Below are positions 7,121 through 16,723 of a stretch of DNA of 23,027 nt, in pieces. The stretch comes from Perkinsus olseni (lineage: Eukaryota > Perkinsozoa > Perkinsida > Perkinsidae): assembly GCA_013115135.1 (NCBI GenBank), contig JABANP010000678.1:1-23027 (forward strand). Reading direction: 5' to 3'. Within the stretch, counting starts at the first letter, position 1; each line of letters begins with the position of its first letter. The position numbers and the translations under genes are program-made. A model generated the notes under the pieces. It searched no databases. It saw only the letters and a list, made by a program, of their open reading frames with translations, and was not told where the DNA came from.

Positions 7121-10100
7121 CTAATCATCACGAATAGCGAGCTGACTTGCAGTCTGTGTGGGTAACTTCGACCACATCAACTCATCTTCTTGGAACATGT
7201 CGTATCTTTCCGCCGCTTCAGAGTCCCTCTCCCACTTCTTCCACTCCTCTGCGTAGTTTTCCTCGTCATACTGCACACGTCCACACGAGCCGAGTGGATC
7301 CCTGAAGACCTGGTCAGCCGTCAACTTCATATAATAGGAGAACCTTCTGCACCACTCCGGAGGATAATACTCAGGAGCCAACGTCACCGCGAAGCACCAA
7401 GCCCCGCGAGCGCTTGTTTGCTCGAGGGTCATGCTGCGCTGGCGATGTCCGGGGCCCCTCGCGCCACTGCTGTCGATCAACCCAGCCCCAGGACCTATCG
7501 TTGTCGTCTTCACGAAAACCAACCTTGTCCACATGGACATGACGTAGCTCTCCCATTGCCGCGGACGCGGGGTGTCCAGCGAAAGGAAGTTCAACAGAGT
7601 CGCCTCGGGATTACCAGGCTGGTCGAAAACGGTGTAGTCTCGTCTTCTGAGCTTATCCGAAACGTGGAGAACCGCGTCCATCACAGAACCTCTTTCAAAT
7701 GAGAAATCGAAGTCGAAGTCGCGCCAGTCGGCTAGAAGAGCAAGCATTTGACTCTCCATCGGGCCATCACGCAGAGGAGTGTAGAGAGTCATACCCACAT
7801 TCTCCTTCTGATCAGCACGAGCCAAGCTCAATGAAATCCAGGCAATCAACAAGTGCTCCAGCGGGATGTGATAATGCTCCTCGGCCAAATAACGGAAGTG
7901 ACAAATGAATCTATTAGTAATTTTGCAGTAGTGATGATATGCATCTCTAGTCATGAATTCATCATAGAAGTACGAGCCACGGAAACTGTTACGATCCGGG
8001 GCCCCGTGAGTCACTCGAAGACCATCGTAGAATCTCTGCTGTAGCAATGGTCGAGGGTCGACCACCTCTAAAGGCTCACCAAGCAGATCTTCGTCCGAGA
8101 AAGCCTTGCTCAGGTCGTCCGCGATGGGGAAGTAAGACAAAGCGTCGGACCACGCATGCCGAATCATGACGAACAACCACTGGCGTCTCACGATATACGT
8201 CTCCGGATTCTCGGGGTCGTCTATGCGCTGTTGGACCAAATACAGCTTGAGAGGGGTGTCGTCGGTCCTGTCGTCTTCCATATCGTTCCGTGCTCGGAAC
8301 ATCTGTCTCTGACACTTACGAGGGTCCTTCCCCCACGCCCAGCGAACCCCAATTGGGACATGGCCTTCGCGCTCACGACAACGGACCTTAACCCATGCAT
8401 GCCACAAAGGCTTGCAAATCAGCAGTCGAAGCCACCAGGACGTCCAGGAGTCTTCGGGAAGGCGGGACAAAGTAGGCAAGAGCACCATAACGCTGTCGTA
8501 GAGGAAGCTCGATATGCGGGCTGGTCCGACCACCCGAGCTCTCAGCATGGGGTGCCGATCAACCATGCGATCTACAGCATCCTGTAAGCGATCCATGTCT
8601 AGATCACCGCGGATCTGGAAGGCCCACTTGCAAACTCTGTTCAGCTGCCCCGGTGAGAACCATGCCCGGAATGGCTCCTCAGAACCAACAGGCTGCAGAA
8701 TTTCTTCTTCTTTCATCGGAGACTGCAACAGTGCCACCAATTGAGCGACATCCTTACACAGCAGAACGTCTTTCGCGGCAACTTGCCCCGGCAACCTCTT
8801 CATAAGCATAGAGATCTGCAGCGACGTCATGCCGCCCAGATCTGTGCTGGCGTCCACCTTAGCCCACCCTGTGATACCCGACACCAAAGCGCATACTTGC
8901 TCTGAGCTAACATCTCCAACCAACTGCGTCGCATCCGGAACAGTGCGGACGACGTTACGAACGCCCTTAACAAAATGAGTCCTCGTCCAGTCGAACCGGT
9001 CCAAGGCCCTCTCATGCCACCACCATTTCTGAAAGGTTCTGTAATGATACTTCTGGGGAGGCACCACCAACTTCTCCGCCGGAAGGCTCTCCTCGGCACT
9101 CGTTTCATTCGGAGTAAGAGTATCGGGACTCTCTCCGAGGTCCGAGGCAGACATGATGTCATCGTCGACTATGCTAGCCTTTCCCGATATGGGTGCTTCC
9201 CCGCCTCCCTCAACCGACAAAGAAGGGGAGTCCGCAGTAGACACGTTTTCACCGCCCTCACCAGCAACCCTTAAACCTTGGCTCTCCTCGGGCATATCCA
9301 GGTTGACAGACGGAGCCGTTGATTCTACTGGTCTGAGCTCCTCCGGAATAGGTAAGCCAAGCGACCCCTCCGACTGCTCCGCTGCCTCTAGTGGCGTATC
9401 TTGGGCCCTCGTCAGTGAGTACGCTGACGGCATCCTGCCTCTCGATACCATCAACGCTCTCATCGTCCTTGGGTACGGCGACTTTATCTTCTATGGGTGC
9501 CACCCGATTCCTCCATTCCCTCCGTAACCACCGTAAGTCGTTTTGTCAGCATTCCGTAACCATCTCAACGAGAGGTACCACCAAAACCACTGCGCGTTCC
9601 ACTTGATCTGGCGTTTAGCGAATCCCCCATGACAGCCACTTGGCCGACTCCATAACTGCTCTGGTTCCCAATGGCGTACCAGAACGCGGGCGGCCAAGAG
9701 AGGAAACGACCGTCCTTGAAGGCTAAGAAGGCTCCGACTAAGGTCCACACCCAAGTCATTTTCCGGACCGGCTTGAAACGGCGGGAGAGGGCAAACCACG
9801 CAGCAAAGAACCCTATACGGTCGAGCGGGCAACTTCTAATGAGGCGTAGTACGAAGAGACCGATCTTCTCCCTCACAGTCGTAGCATCCTCCTCGAAGAC
9901 GGGCAAGTAGAGAGTCGACAGCCACATGTACGGCAGATGCAGAAAGAACTCCTTCGGGCCACATGCCAACAATGAGCCGGCGCCCCATAGCCCAACACGC
10001 TTCCAAGCACTCATCAGGCGACGCCGTCGCTCCGGCTCCAGACCCTGCCTCCATGAGTTCTCGTGGCCAAGTACCTCCTTGACCAATTGAAATCGGTCTA

Positions 10101-11893
10101 TCTTGTTCGTATTGGGATTCCTCGGTAAGGGCTTGCAGGACATCCGAATGGTCAAATCAAGAACCGCAGCATCCTTGTTCGCGGCCAGGGCGCCGCGTAA
10201 AGTTGAGTACTGGCCCAACATCGACAAAGCAGACTCGTCTTCCTCGGTAATCGCATAAGAAGGAGCAGTGCACGACCCTTCTCCGTCGTCACCGGAATCA
10301 GAGTTATCAGATGATCCAGCATACCAGTCGTCAGAGTCGGAGTCGCTCGCTTCAGGCTCCAACTTTTTCATATATACAAACATATAGTTGCGCCCGTCGT
10401 GGGTGAGAACGGACGCCTCCTCGACACCTGCACCGCAGGAAAGTGCCAATTGCTCGATGGGCAGGGCGTCCATCCACACCCCTCCTGAGGCCTTTAGCCT
10501 TCCACCCAAGCGACCAAGGTAATGCACTCGACCTACAACAAGAGCCGTTGGAGGCAGAGAGCCGCATCGACTAAAAATCTGAGCCACGCCGACAATGCGC
10601 CCATATTACCCACCTACTACCTCGATCATCCATCTCAGCAACATCTCCTGTTCTAAACCAACCTTCCTCGTCCGTTAAAGGCTGGCACACGAAGGGGCCG
10701 CGCATCATCAATTCCCCGCGTTTTCGAGGCCTAAGTCGGCAGAGGGACAGAAATGTAAATAACGGATTCAGACGCCACAAGCGAAGACAGATACCTGTGA
10801 TCCACCGGCGCTGCGTCCTCATCCCCTAGCGGGACTAACTTGATTTCAACGTCCTTCGAGCGAAGAGTTCGGAACATCGCGGAACCATCTGAACAGACAT
10901 GCGTCGAGGGAGGGTACGGGTGGCTCGAAAACAATCTCCCCGAACCAAAAGAGACTCTGAATGATGAGGTATGTATTGGGATATTCGCAATGAGGGTGAC
11001 GTAAAGTACTTCGAACTGGAAACGGAAACCCCTTCGATGAGAACCAGGCAGGCGTCAGCGTGGGGTAGTGGACGAACCGTCAAACATGCCCGATAAGCTC
11101 AAGGACAACCCCCGTACTACCATCACAAACCAGGCACAGCCAGAACTCTGTCGCAATCAGCAAGTCCACCACTCGAGCCTTCCCAACCAAGGCTTGCAAT
11201 TCAGCCAGCTTAGCAGGAGTTGAAGCCTCGCCCCAAAGCAAAAGGTGAGTAAGCTTGCACTTCGACAAGAGGGTTGCGTTCAGAAACAGTTGCGTAGGTA
11301 CCGCTCCCACTACAGTTGGGGGATAGTCAACGCACTGTAACCCGGCCTTCAGACAGTCAGTGAAGAGGCAAACCCCACCAATAGCGAGAGCGATATTAAC
11401 TTGGCCCATCATAGAAGCTAACCATTGAAGACCAGAAAACTGGAGGACTACGGGTTGAGGACTCCCCGGTGGCAGCTTCACTACATCTTCGGCATACCCT
11501 CGCAGCTCCGACAGCGGCATGCCATGCGTGACTGGTATCAGCTTCGGCGTTCCTGTTGTTCCTCCAGAAAACATCTTGAAGAGCGGCCTGTAGCCGGGAT
11601 CGCAGACCGAGAGTGTTGGAGCAACCCAATCGTGGGGACGGCTCGAGACGGCATCGGATCGGGTAATGTCGACCACGCGGCAGGCAGCCATTGATTCCAG
11701 TCCCGCGGTATTTCCAACACCCGAACGAACTACCAAGATATCCGGTGACGTTTGATAGAGAAGATCGCGGAGTCGCCTGAAAAGAACTCACTCAAATGAA
11801 CTCCCATTTCAGGTTTCTCAAATCCAGGTAAGTCGTAGTTTTCGCAGCATCAGCGAGAGCGCCCACAGCGAAACTCCCATGATTACCCTTCAT
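7121..11893 (-). CDS. NRPS-like protein: adenylation, membrane-like insert, carrier, condensation
   Basis: Eight exons, all joins in phase: 11893-11802, 11776-11121, 10888-10795, 10730-10621, 10532-9649, 9607-9532, 9490-9449, 9399-7121, giving 1410 residues. Adenylation motifs: [10 protein letters not shown] at about 100-109, LLLWGEA, TEFW at 241-244, [15 protein letters not shown] at 304-310, GRLGGRLK, and NPNTNKIDR with the catalytic Lys at about 461. An Asp/Ser-rich insert lies at about 378-403. Residues about 498-637 hold several hydrophobic, Trp-rich stretches that look membrane-associated. A disordered acidic linker follows (about 638-760), then a carrier domain with LGGMTSLQ (candidate phosphopantetheine Ser about 844), then a condensation domain from about 895 with RHAWSDA (His 1066) in place of HHxxxDG. 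It would activate an acid as an adenylate, load it on the carrier and condense it; substrate unknown. Introns are inferred from GT-AG ends and frame only. The N-terminus is the least certain part. Confidence 0.78.
9400..9448 (-). other. Inferred intron 7 of the NRPS-like gene (49 nt)
   Basis: GTATCG...GCCCAAG on the minus strand, splitting an Asp codon. It joins two acidic, disordered stretches (KDDESVD to [12 protein letters not shown]) in phase. Without it the last exon could start further upstream in its own frame. Confidence 0.6.
9491..9531 (-). other. Inferred intron 6 of the NRPS-like gene (41 nt)
   Basis: GTGGTTACGG...CCCATAG on the minus strand. It keeps frame into [15 protein letters not shown] donor three bases later would also fit and would add one Gly. 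Confidence 0.6.
9608..9648 (-). other. Inferred intron 5 of the NRPS-like gene (41 nt)
   Basis: GTCGGC...ACGCCAG on the minus strand, phase 0. It joins the hydrophobic segment ending NQSSYG to [16 protein letters not shown], which continues the hydrophobic, Trp-rich character and avoids the TGA at the end of the upstream frame. Confidence 0.65.
10533..10620 (-). other. Inferred intron 4 of the NRPS-like gene (88 nt)
   Basis: GTAGTAGG...TTGTTGTAG on the minus strand. It joins [11 protein letters not shown] to [10 protein letters not shown], the standard order of adenylation motifs A7 and A8, in phase. Confidence 0.8.
10731..10794 (-). other. Inferred intron 3 of the NRPS-like gene (64 nt)
   Basis: GTATCT...GACTTAG on the minus strand. 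It restores the reading frame from VDH into [13 protein letters not shown], a conserved adenylation block. Confidence 0.75.
10889..11120 (-). other. Inferred intron 2 of the NRPS-like gene (232 nt)
   Basis: GTAGTA...TGTTCAG on the minus strand; splits an Asp codon. Joining here places the TEFW motif at the spacing from the next conserved block that I expect in adenylation domains. It is much longer than the other introns and contains open frame on both sides, so alternative acceptors (for example TCATTCAG near 10964) were considered but did not fit phase as well. Confidence 0.6.
11777..11801 (-). other. Inferred intron 1 of the NRPS-like gene (25 nt)
   Basis: GTTCAT...TTTTCAG on the minus strand. 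It joins exon 1 to exon 2 in phase (a split Glu codon) and removes a TGA. A better donor, GTGAGT at 11791, would leave that TGA in frame. Twenty-five nucleotides is extremely short for a spliceosomal intron, so exon 1 could instead be wrong and the true start could lie elsewhere. Confidence 0.45.
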
Positions 11894-12548
11894 CAGCCGA
11901 AGGATCCAACGGCGCCATCACAGCGCCCAGGGTACTACAAGCCAACAGGATACTCAGCCACGCCCCTGAGCGCTGTCAGCTGGTTCAGGTGGTCCACTGA
12001 GCGTATGCTTTTCGTTCTCTGCGCGAAGTCGAGTTCAGTTTTTCGCTCTCATTCTCTTCTCTGTTCGGGAGGTGCCAAGTTTGTGACTAGGTCCTCTACT
12101 TATACATATACTGGAATTGCCTCCCGTAGACTATCTACGGTGGATAGCGAACAGGCTGTTCGGAACGGCAAGCATCACCAATCTAGCCTGCAATATAGTT
12201 GCCAGCATACGATATCACAGCGCAACGCGCTGAGCGCATCCGTTGGCCTAGTTATCCGCCTCTTTCCACTCTCCCGGAGGGAAAGCAAACTATCATTCGC
12301 TTATCGAAGGTGCCGGCGTGCCGCAGCTAGTCGCCGGGTAATGCGGATAACAAACCCGTTATGCTCCGTAGACACTCAGCGAGACCGGCGTGAGCTCGAG
12401 AGGGTGAAAGCAATTATTCGGAAATAGAGTCGAATTAATAGGGCGAAAAGGCTGTTCGAAACTGTCTTTCGAACAGCGAAACATAACCGGGCGACTAGGC
12501 CGATATATGAAGCGCTTCGCCTTGTGGATGATGCGGATAACAAATTCA
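11894..12548 (+). other. Intergenic region upstream of the NRPS-like gene
   Basis: No convincing gene. The NRPS-like gene's promoter should lie near 11894-12100 but no standard element was recognised. It holds a perfect hairpin at 12451-12477 and a 14-bp direct repeat (ATGCGGATAACAAA near 12340 and 12530). A 182-codon open frame at 11879-12427 has low-complexity, unstructured translation and overlaps exon 1 of the minus-strand gene, so I do not call it. Confidence 0.5.
12451..12477. repeat. Perfect 11-bp-arm hairpin
   Basis: GCTGTTCGAAA at 12451-12461 and its exact reverse complement at 12467-12477, with a 5-nt loop. It lies in gene-free DNA just before the protease cluster. Role unknown; it could be a small inverted-repeat remnant. 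Confidence 0.85.
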
Positions 12549-12625
12549 CCGTGTCTCTCAGGCCGTGACGCGCGGCGAGACGGCCGAAAGACCTCCACGT
12601 CTTGCCTGAGACGAGACGCTCACTC
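12549..12625 (+). repeat. 77-bp block, copy a
   Basis: Closely matches 12806-12882 (same length, a few substitutions), 257 bp apart. Each block is followed by a 5' portion of a subtilisin-like gene, so it marks a tandem duplication of the gene's upstream region. The sequence is rich in GAGACG. Confidence 0.85.
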
Positions 12626-12650
12626 TTCGTTCGTCGAGACTGAAGTCATT

Positions 12651-12795
12651 GGCGTTTCAGTTTTCTGTTCATTCGAACTTTGAATTTCGACGCGACGAAT
12701 CTCCTCTCCTTCGTGTCGCTCATAGCCGTATCAAGCTCCGCAGAAGTTTCGGACAGCACGACTATCCTGTCGATTACTTCCGGTGATTGTTTAGT
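12651..12795 (+). pseudogene. Truncated 5' fragment of a subtilisin-like protease gene
   Basis: This stretch matches the 5' UTR and first ~30 codons of the two protease genes downstream: the TTTCTGTTCATTCGA leader, the LLSFVSLIAVSSSAEV signal-peptide region and TTILSITSGD. The aligned start codon is ACG (12695-12697) instead of ATG, and homology stops after the SITSGD region, where the second 77-bp block begins. There is no catalytic domain. It is best explained as a leftover of tandem duplication with early truncation; no product is expected. Confidence 0.75.
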
Positions 12796-12805
12796 TTCGT
12801 ATCCG

Positions 12806-12882
12806 CCGTGTCTCTCAGGCCGTGACGTGCGGCGAGACGGCCGAGTGACCTCCACATCTTGTCTGAGACGAGACGCTTACTC
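12806..12882 (+). repeat. 77-bp block, copy b
   Basis: Second copy of the block at 12549-12625. It interrupts the protease fragment upstream and precedes the near-complete protease copy that starts at 12978. No equivalent was noticed upstream of the intact protease at 20639. Confidence 0.85.
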
Positions 12883-12977
12883 GCATGATCCTCGGCGGGA
12901 GTTCGGGTTTCCTCAATCCATCTCTTGGCCGAGACGGTGATGGTTGGTGCTTTTCAGCTTTCTGTTCATTCGACTCG

Positions 12978-14271
12978 ATGAAGCTTCTCTCCGTCGTCCC
13001 CCTCATAGCCGCATCGAGCTCCGCAGACGTTTACGACAGCAAGACTGTCCTATCGGTCACCTCCGGCGATGCTTTTGTCGACGTCCGAGACGTCCCGCAG
13101 CGCCTCGAAAACGCCAAGTTCGCGTCAAACCCTGAAGTGGCTGCCTTCCTCAAGACAGCATCGATCAAGACCCTGAAGTCCTCGGGCTTACAGATGGTCT
13201 CTACTTCCGATGACACGGTGAGCTCCGCCGATCTCTGTGCCTACTTGAAGAACGCAGCCTCCGAGCTACCCGGTCTGGAGTGTGAATGCTCCCCTAACTT
13301 CGCCACCAAGGAAGAGACCACCGACGACGATCTCGGCGTGAATGACCCTAACGCTTCGTGGCAACGGGCGTTCAAGCTGATGAACATGAAGGAAGTGTGG
13401 AGACTGTCTAGACCCTACGCGAGACGGACCGTTAAAGTAGCTGTTATGGACAGTGGGCTCAACTTTAGCGATCCTGAGATCTCCTCTTACCGGGGTATCT
13501 TCTATAAAAAGAGTGGCGGGTTCATCTCCGGTGGCTGGAACTTCGTGGACGACTCCTCGAACTTCACGTCGGCTAATCAGCATGGTCAGCAGTGTGCCAG
13601 ACTCATCGCGGCCAGGAGGAACAATAACCACGATATGGCCGGCATGTCATCTAATGTCCGTTTGGCGTCTTTGAAAACCCAGAGAGAAGATGGTCATGGC
13701 AGCTGGTGGCATATGGCTGAAGCTATGGACATGGCAGTCGACATCGGGGTTGATATCGTATCAATCTCATTGGGTGAGTTTATATCGAAGAGTTTCGCGG
13801 ACGGGGTCATCACCAAGTCCTTCAAAGCAGCAACTGACAAGGGTATCATCGTCGTCGCCTCAGCTGGTAACAATGATACGCTCGCTGACACGCACTATCC
13901 ATGTCCGCTTCCCGGCGTGATCTGCGTGGGTTCCATCGATATCCAAGACACTCTACAAGTCTCCCGTTTCAGTAATTACGGTAACTACGTTGACATAGCA
14001 GCCTACGGCGCCGGCGTGTACACCGGCTCAGGCCGAGTACAGCTCCTGGGGCACGTCTTTCTCGTGCCCCATCGTCTCCCGGAGCGGCCGCGATCCTGCT
14101 TTCTATGGGCGTTAAACCCAAGTACGTTGCTGGGATGCTCACCTACAACGTTGATCGGTTCTACAGCCCTCTGAGGCCCTTGAAAAGGAACGCTGGGAGC
14201 TCTGGACCCGCTGAAGGCCGTAAGGATGGCCATCGATTTTCCGGTTCTGAGAGGAGCCCGCTAATAGACTT
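12978..14271 (+). pseudogene. Subtilisin-like secreted protease, 3' end frameshifted
   Basis: Opens MKLLSVVPLIAASSSADV (signal peptide), has a ~115-residue propeptide-like region, then the catalytic domain: Asp158 in AVMDSGLNFS, His202 in NQHGQQ, and the oxyanion Asn298 in ASAGNND. It aligns residue for residue with the intact paralogue at 20639-21919 until about residue 350. At 14029-14050 a net +1 indel shifts the frame before the GTSFS motif, so the catalytic Ser is lost from the continuous frame, which ends at 14174. Two further +1 changes follow (about 14077-14081 and 14194-14199), so the old C-terminus is spread over three frames up to about 14263. Without a functional serine this copy should not be an active protease. 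The first ~350 codons are undamaged, so it decayed recently, or the indels are sequencing errors. Confidence 0.82.
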
Positions 14272-14862
14272 CTCTTTACTTGGCCGCCTTACGAAGAGAG
14301 AAATTCTGTCTTTGTAATGCAGGCCCGATTCAGACTTTCATTGTATCCCTAACGCTAAACGCCATAGATGCACACAATAAAAGTGTGACGATTCAGTAGC
14401 CAGAGTACCACGGCAGTCGGCCAAGCTGCTAGCGTCGCGAGTTCACTCGCCTTCGACGCCAGACTGTTTATCGATAACTTATTGTTCATCGCGAGCTCGT
14501 CCACTCGGAGTGGGCCACTCGCCTTTTATTGTTAGTGAAGAGCATCGTTAGCTGCAGCCGAATGCCTCCTATCATATCTCGCCTTCCTACAGAAGTGCTA
14601 GTAGTCCTTCCTACGCAGCAGCACACCAGGATATTCAACAAATTCGTTCTTGCGTTCTTTAATTCAGTTCGACGACGGGCCATACAAAGTGATTGGCTAA
14701 TTGCAGGGCGCTGAACGGGCTTTTTGTAATCTACGAAGTATAGTTTGCGCGCCTCCCGGGCAACACCTATCAGGGTGGCAGCCTGGCGCGGTCCCCGAGT
14801 CATAGGTGTCACCTTCGTTATTATTGCCTCGCCGCCATTTTACTGGTCAAGACCTGATGTAA
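14272..14862 (+). repeat. 3' flank duplicated with the protease gene (copy 1)
   Basis: Non-coding DNA that resembles 21920-22428 downstream of the intact protease: shared landmarks include CAGGCCCGA, ACGCCAGACTGTT, CGATAACTTATT, CATCGTTAGCTGCAG and CCTGATGTA. Similarity is patchy with many indels and ends at CTGATGTA (14855-14862). No gene is seen. Confidence 0.72.
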
Positions 14863-15791
14863 CTGCTCTCAGCAACCGCTGAGAGTTCTAAGTCGGGAAT
14901 ACTATTCCCGGAATAGATATTCCTGTCTCAGGATCGACATCCATCTTCGCTCGCCTCAGTGAACTTGATGGTTCCATGAGCGAACTAAATGTTGAAAAGG
15001 TGTTGATGAAGGGCTATTTGCCAGTGGCGCGAGAGATATCATTTCTGTTCTCGGGAGTCTCATAAGCCTCGAAGTCATGACCGCTAGCCGATGTTGATCG
15101 CCTTCCGTGAGGTTCACAGTGTGAACACTTTCGGTCAATATATTCCACGGTCTTCCAGATCAACAACTGGAAACACTGATCCAGACCTGTAGTAATAACA
15201 ATATCAATAACCAATATGATAGAGAATACCCACTCTCTACCACGATATATAAGGACTTAGGTGGTTGATGATAACCACCAATGTTATACGTAATACAACT
15301 TTACTTGATGATTAATGATTGAACCCACAGCTAGCGTACTAGCGTCCGGATACTTGGCCATCCACAGAGTGTCCCGAGGACATCAGAATGGGGAAAAAGG
15401 AGACAATCTACACAATTGTCGAGACTTCATCATTTGTGTCCTTTTGGGACCCAACACCGATAGCCTGATTTCGGGCCGTTCACACTATGAACTTCATCGC
15501 AGGTCTTTCCGAGGAGGCGGCACGATCATGGGCCTCTCCTTCTGAGCTATGTGCACTGTCTACACATCACAATCGAGCTGTGCTCATACTAGCTTCGCAT
15601 TGTCAATCCATTCTCATATCTACTCCAATTTTCTTTCTGCTCTATCTCCTTCATTACGAGCTCAATCTACTAATGTTGCGTTCTACAACTACACTTACTG
15701 CATTGCAGTAACTGCAACGGCATGGTGCATACGCCACATAATAAAGCTACGAGAAATCGTAGTAAGCTCCTCGGCGCTCCCGAGAAATCGT

Positions 15792-15860
15792 GGAGCGCCG
15801 GTCACAGCTCGTTGGCAGAACTGATACCTCGGGAGCGCCGGTCACAGCTCGTTGGCAGAA
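15792..15860 (+). repeat. 29-bp direct repeat, two copies 40 bp apart
   Basis: The unit GGAGCGCCGGTCACAGCTCG plus nine further bases occurs at 15792-15820 and again at 15832-15860, identical in both. Only two copies are present and there is no array, so it is not a CRISPR. It is a local tandem duplication. Confidence 0.85.
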
Positions 15861-15967
15861 GTGATTCGCAGCGAATCGGCGCAGCGATGAAGCGGCTTCA
15901 GGAATTCTTTCCCAGTGCTGGGGTTAGCTTCTGGTGCAGAAGTCCAACGCCGAAAGCCTCAGGGATG

Positions 15968-15975
15968 TCCGTATC
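15968..15975. repeat. 8-bp target-site duplication (left)
   Basis: TCCGTATC, identical to 16724-16731 on the other side of the hAT-type element. Confidence 0.9.
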
Positions 15976-16723
15976 CAGGGTTGTCGAAAGCTGAAATTCC
16001 TGAAATTTTCGCTCGCGGAAATTTCCGAAACTTCGGAAATGAAAAATGAAGTGATGAAATTCGACTAAAGAGTGGAAATTACGAAAATGACACGAAATGA
16101 TCGAATAAAATGCAATATCACTCGTGCAGCAATCCGAATATTCGTAGAACGGTCGTCAACGTTGAAAACGAGGCTTCCAAACACGGTTTTAGGGTCTCGG
16201 GAGCGAATTAAGTAAATCGATCAGGCGGCTTGCGCGGTTGGTTAAACCAACTTGGTTTCACCTGCTAAGACGACTTTCTACGGCTTTCTGCTCTAGTAGA
16301 GCACCTCCACGGTAGAGGCTCTACCTACGTGTTATTCTGCCCGGAAACTTTGATTGCAGGGCTTATTCATTCCACGAGGCAATACTGTGGCAGTATGTAA
16401 TAAATAAAACCTTCCCGATATTGCATTATATATCACTCACATCACCATTGGCTAGCCACCAATGGTGACTCATAAATGACTGGTCGGCGATGGCAATTTT
16501 TAACGAAGGAGACTGAGACACTACACGAGGCGTCGTCAAAGGACAATGTCTACGAGCGTTCCTGCCCCAGGAGCCGAGAGGAGCTCAAGGGGTAGGGAAG
16601 AATGATCCGTCGCTGTGCGACAAATTCGCATTTTCCGATAATGAAATGAATTTCATTGAAATTCCACTATGAAATTCGAATTTCGGAAATCGTTTCGCGA
16701 TTTCATGGAAGTCGACAACCCTG
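15976..16723. mobile_element. Non-autonomous hAT-type DNA transposon (MITE), 748 bp
   Basis: Terminal inverted repeats are perfect over 12 bp: CAGGGTTGTCGA at 15976-15987 and TCGACAACCCTG at 16712-16723. An identical 8-bp target duplication, TCCGTATC, flanks it (15968-15975 and 16724-16731). TIRs starting CAGGG with 8-bp duplications are typical of the hAT superfamily. The subterminal regions are full of GAAATT-like motifs on both sides, in inverted orientation, and the interior holds a 9-bp-arm hairpin (16443-16467) and a 15-bp near-palindrome (16237-16251). It encodes no transposase, so movement would need a protein from elsewhere. The perfect duplication implies a fairly recent insertion. 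Confidence 0.9.

Larger units (their letters stand above)
14863..15975 (+). other. Gene-free region with small hairpins and a 29-bp repeat
   Basis: No recognisable gene. Hairpins occur at about 14867-14886 (CTCTCAGC/GCTGAGAG), 14896-14910 (GGGAATA/TATTCCC) and 15261-15280 (GGTGGTT-type). 15160-15310 is AT-rich. Open frames at 15315-15545 and 15549-15824 have no domain and no homologue I recognise. The end of the region (about 15880-15975) continues on the other side of the hAT-type insertion at 16732. Confidence 0.5.

Noticed and set aside
11879..12427. 182-codon forward frame upstream of the NRPS-like gene
   Set aside because: It overlaps exon 1 of the opposite-strand gene, the translation is irregular and no domain or signal peptide is seen.
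14029..14100. Intron at the protease frameshift that would restore the catalytic Ser
   Set aside because: The extra bases amount to only a few nucleotides against the paralogue, too short for an intron, and two more frameshifts follow.
15792..15860. Possible CRISPR-like repeat
   Set aside because: Only two copies with an 11-bp gap, in a eukaryotic context, and no array or cas genes; a local duplication explains it.
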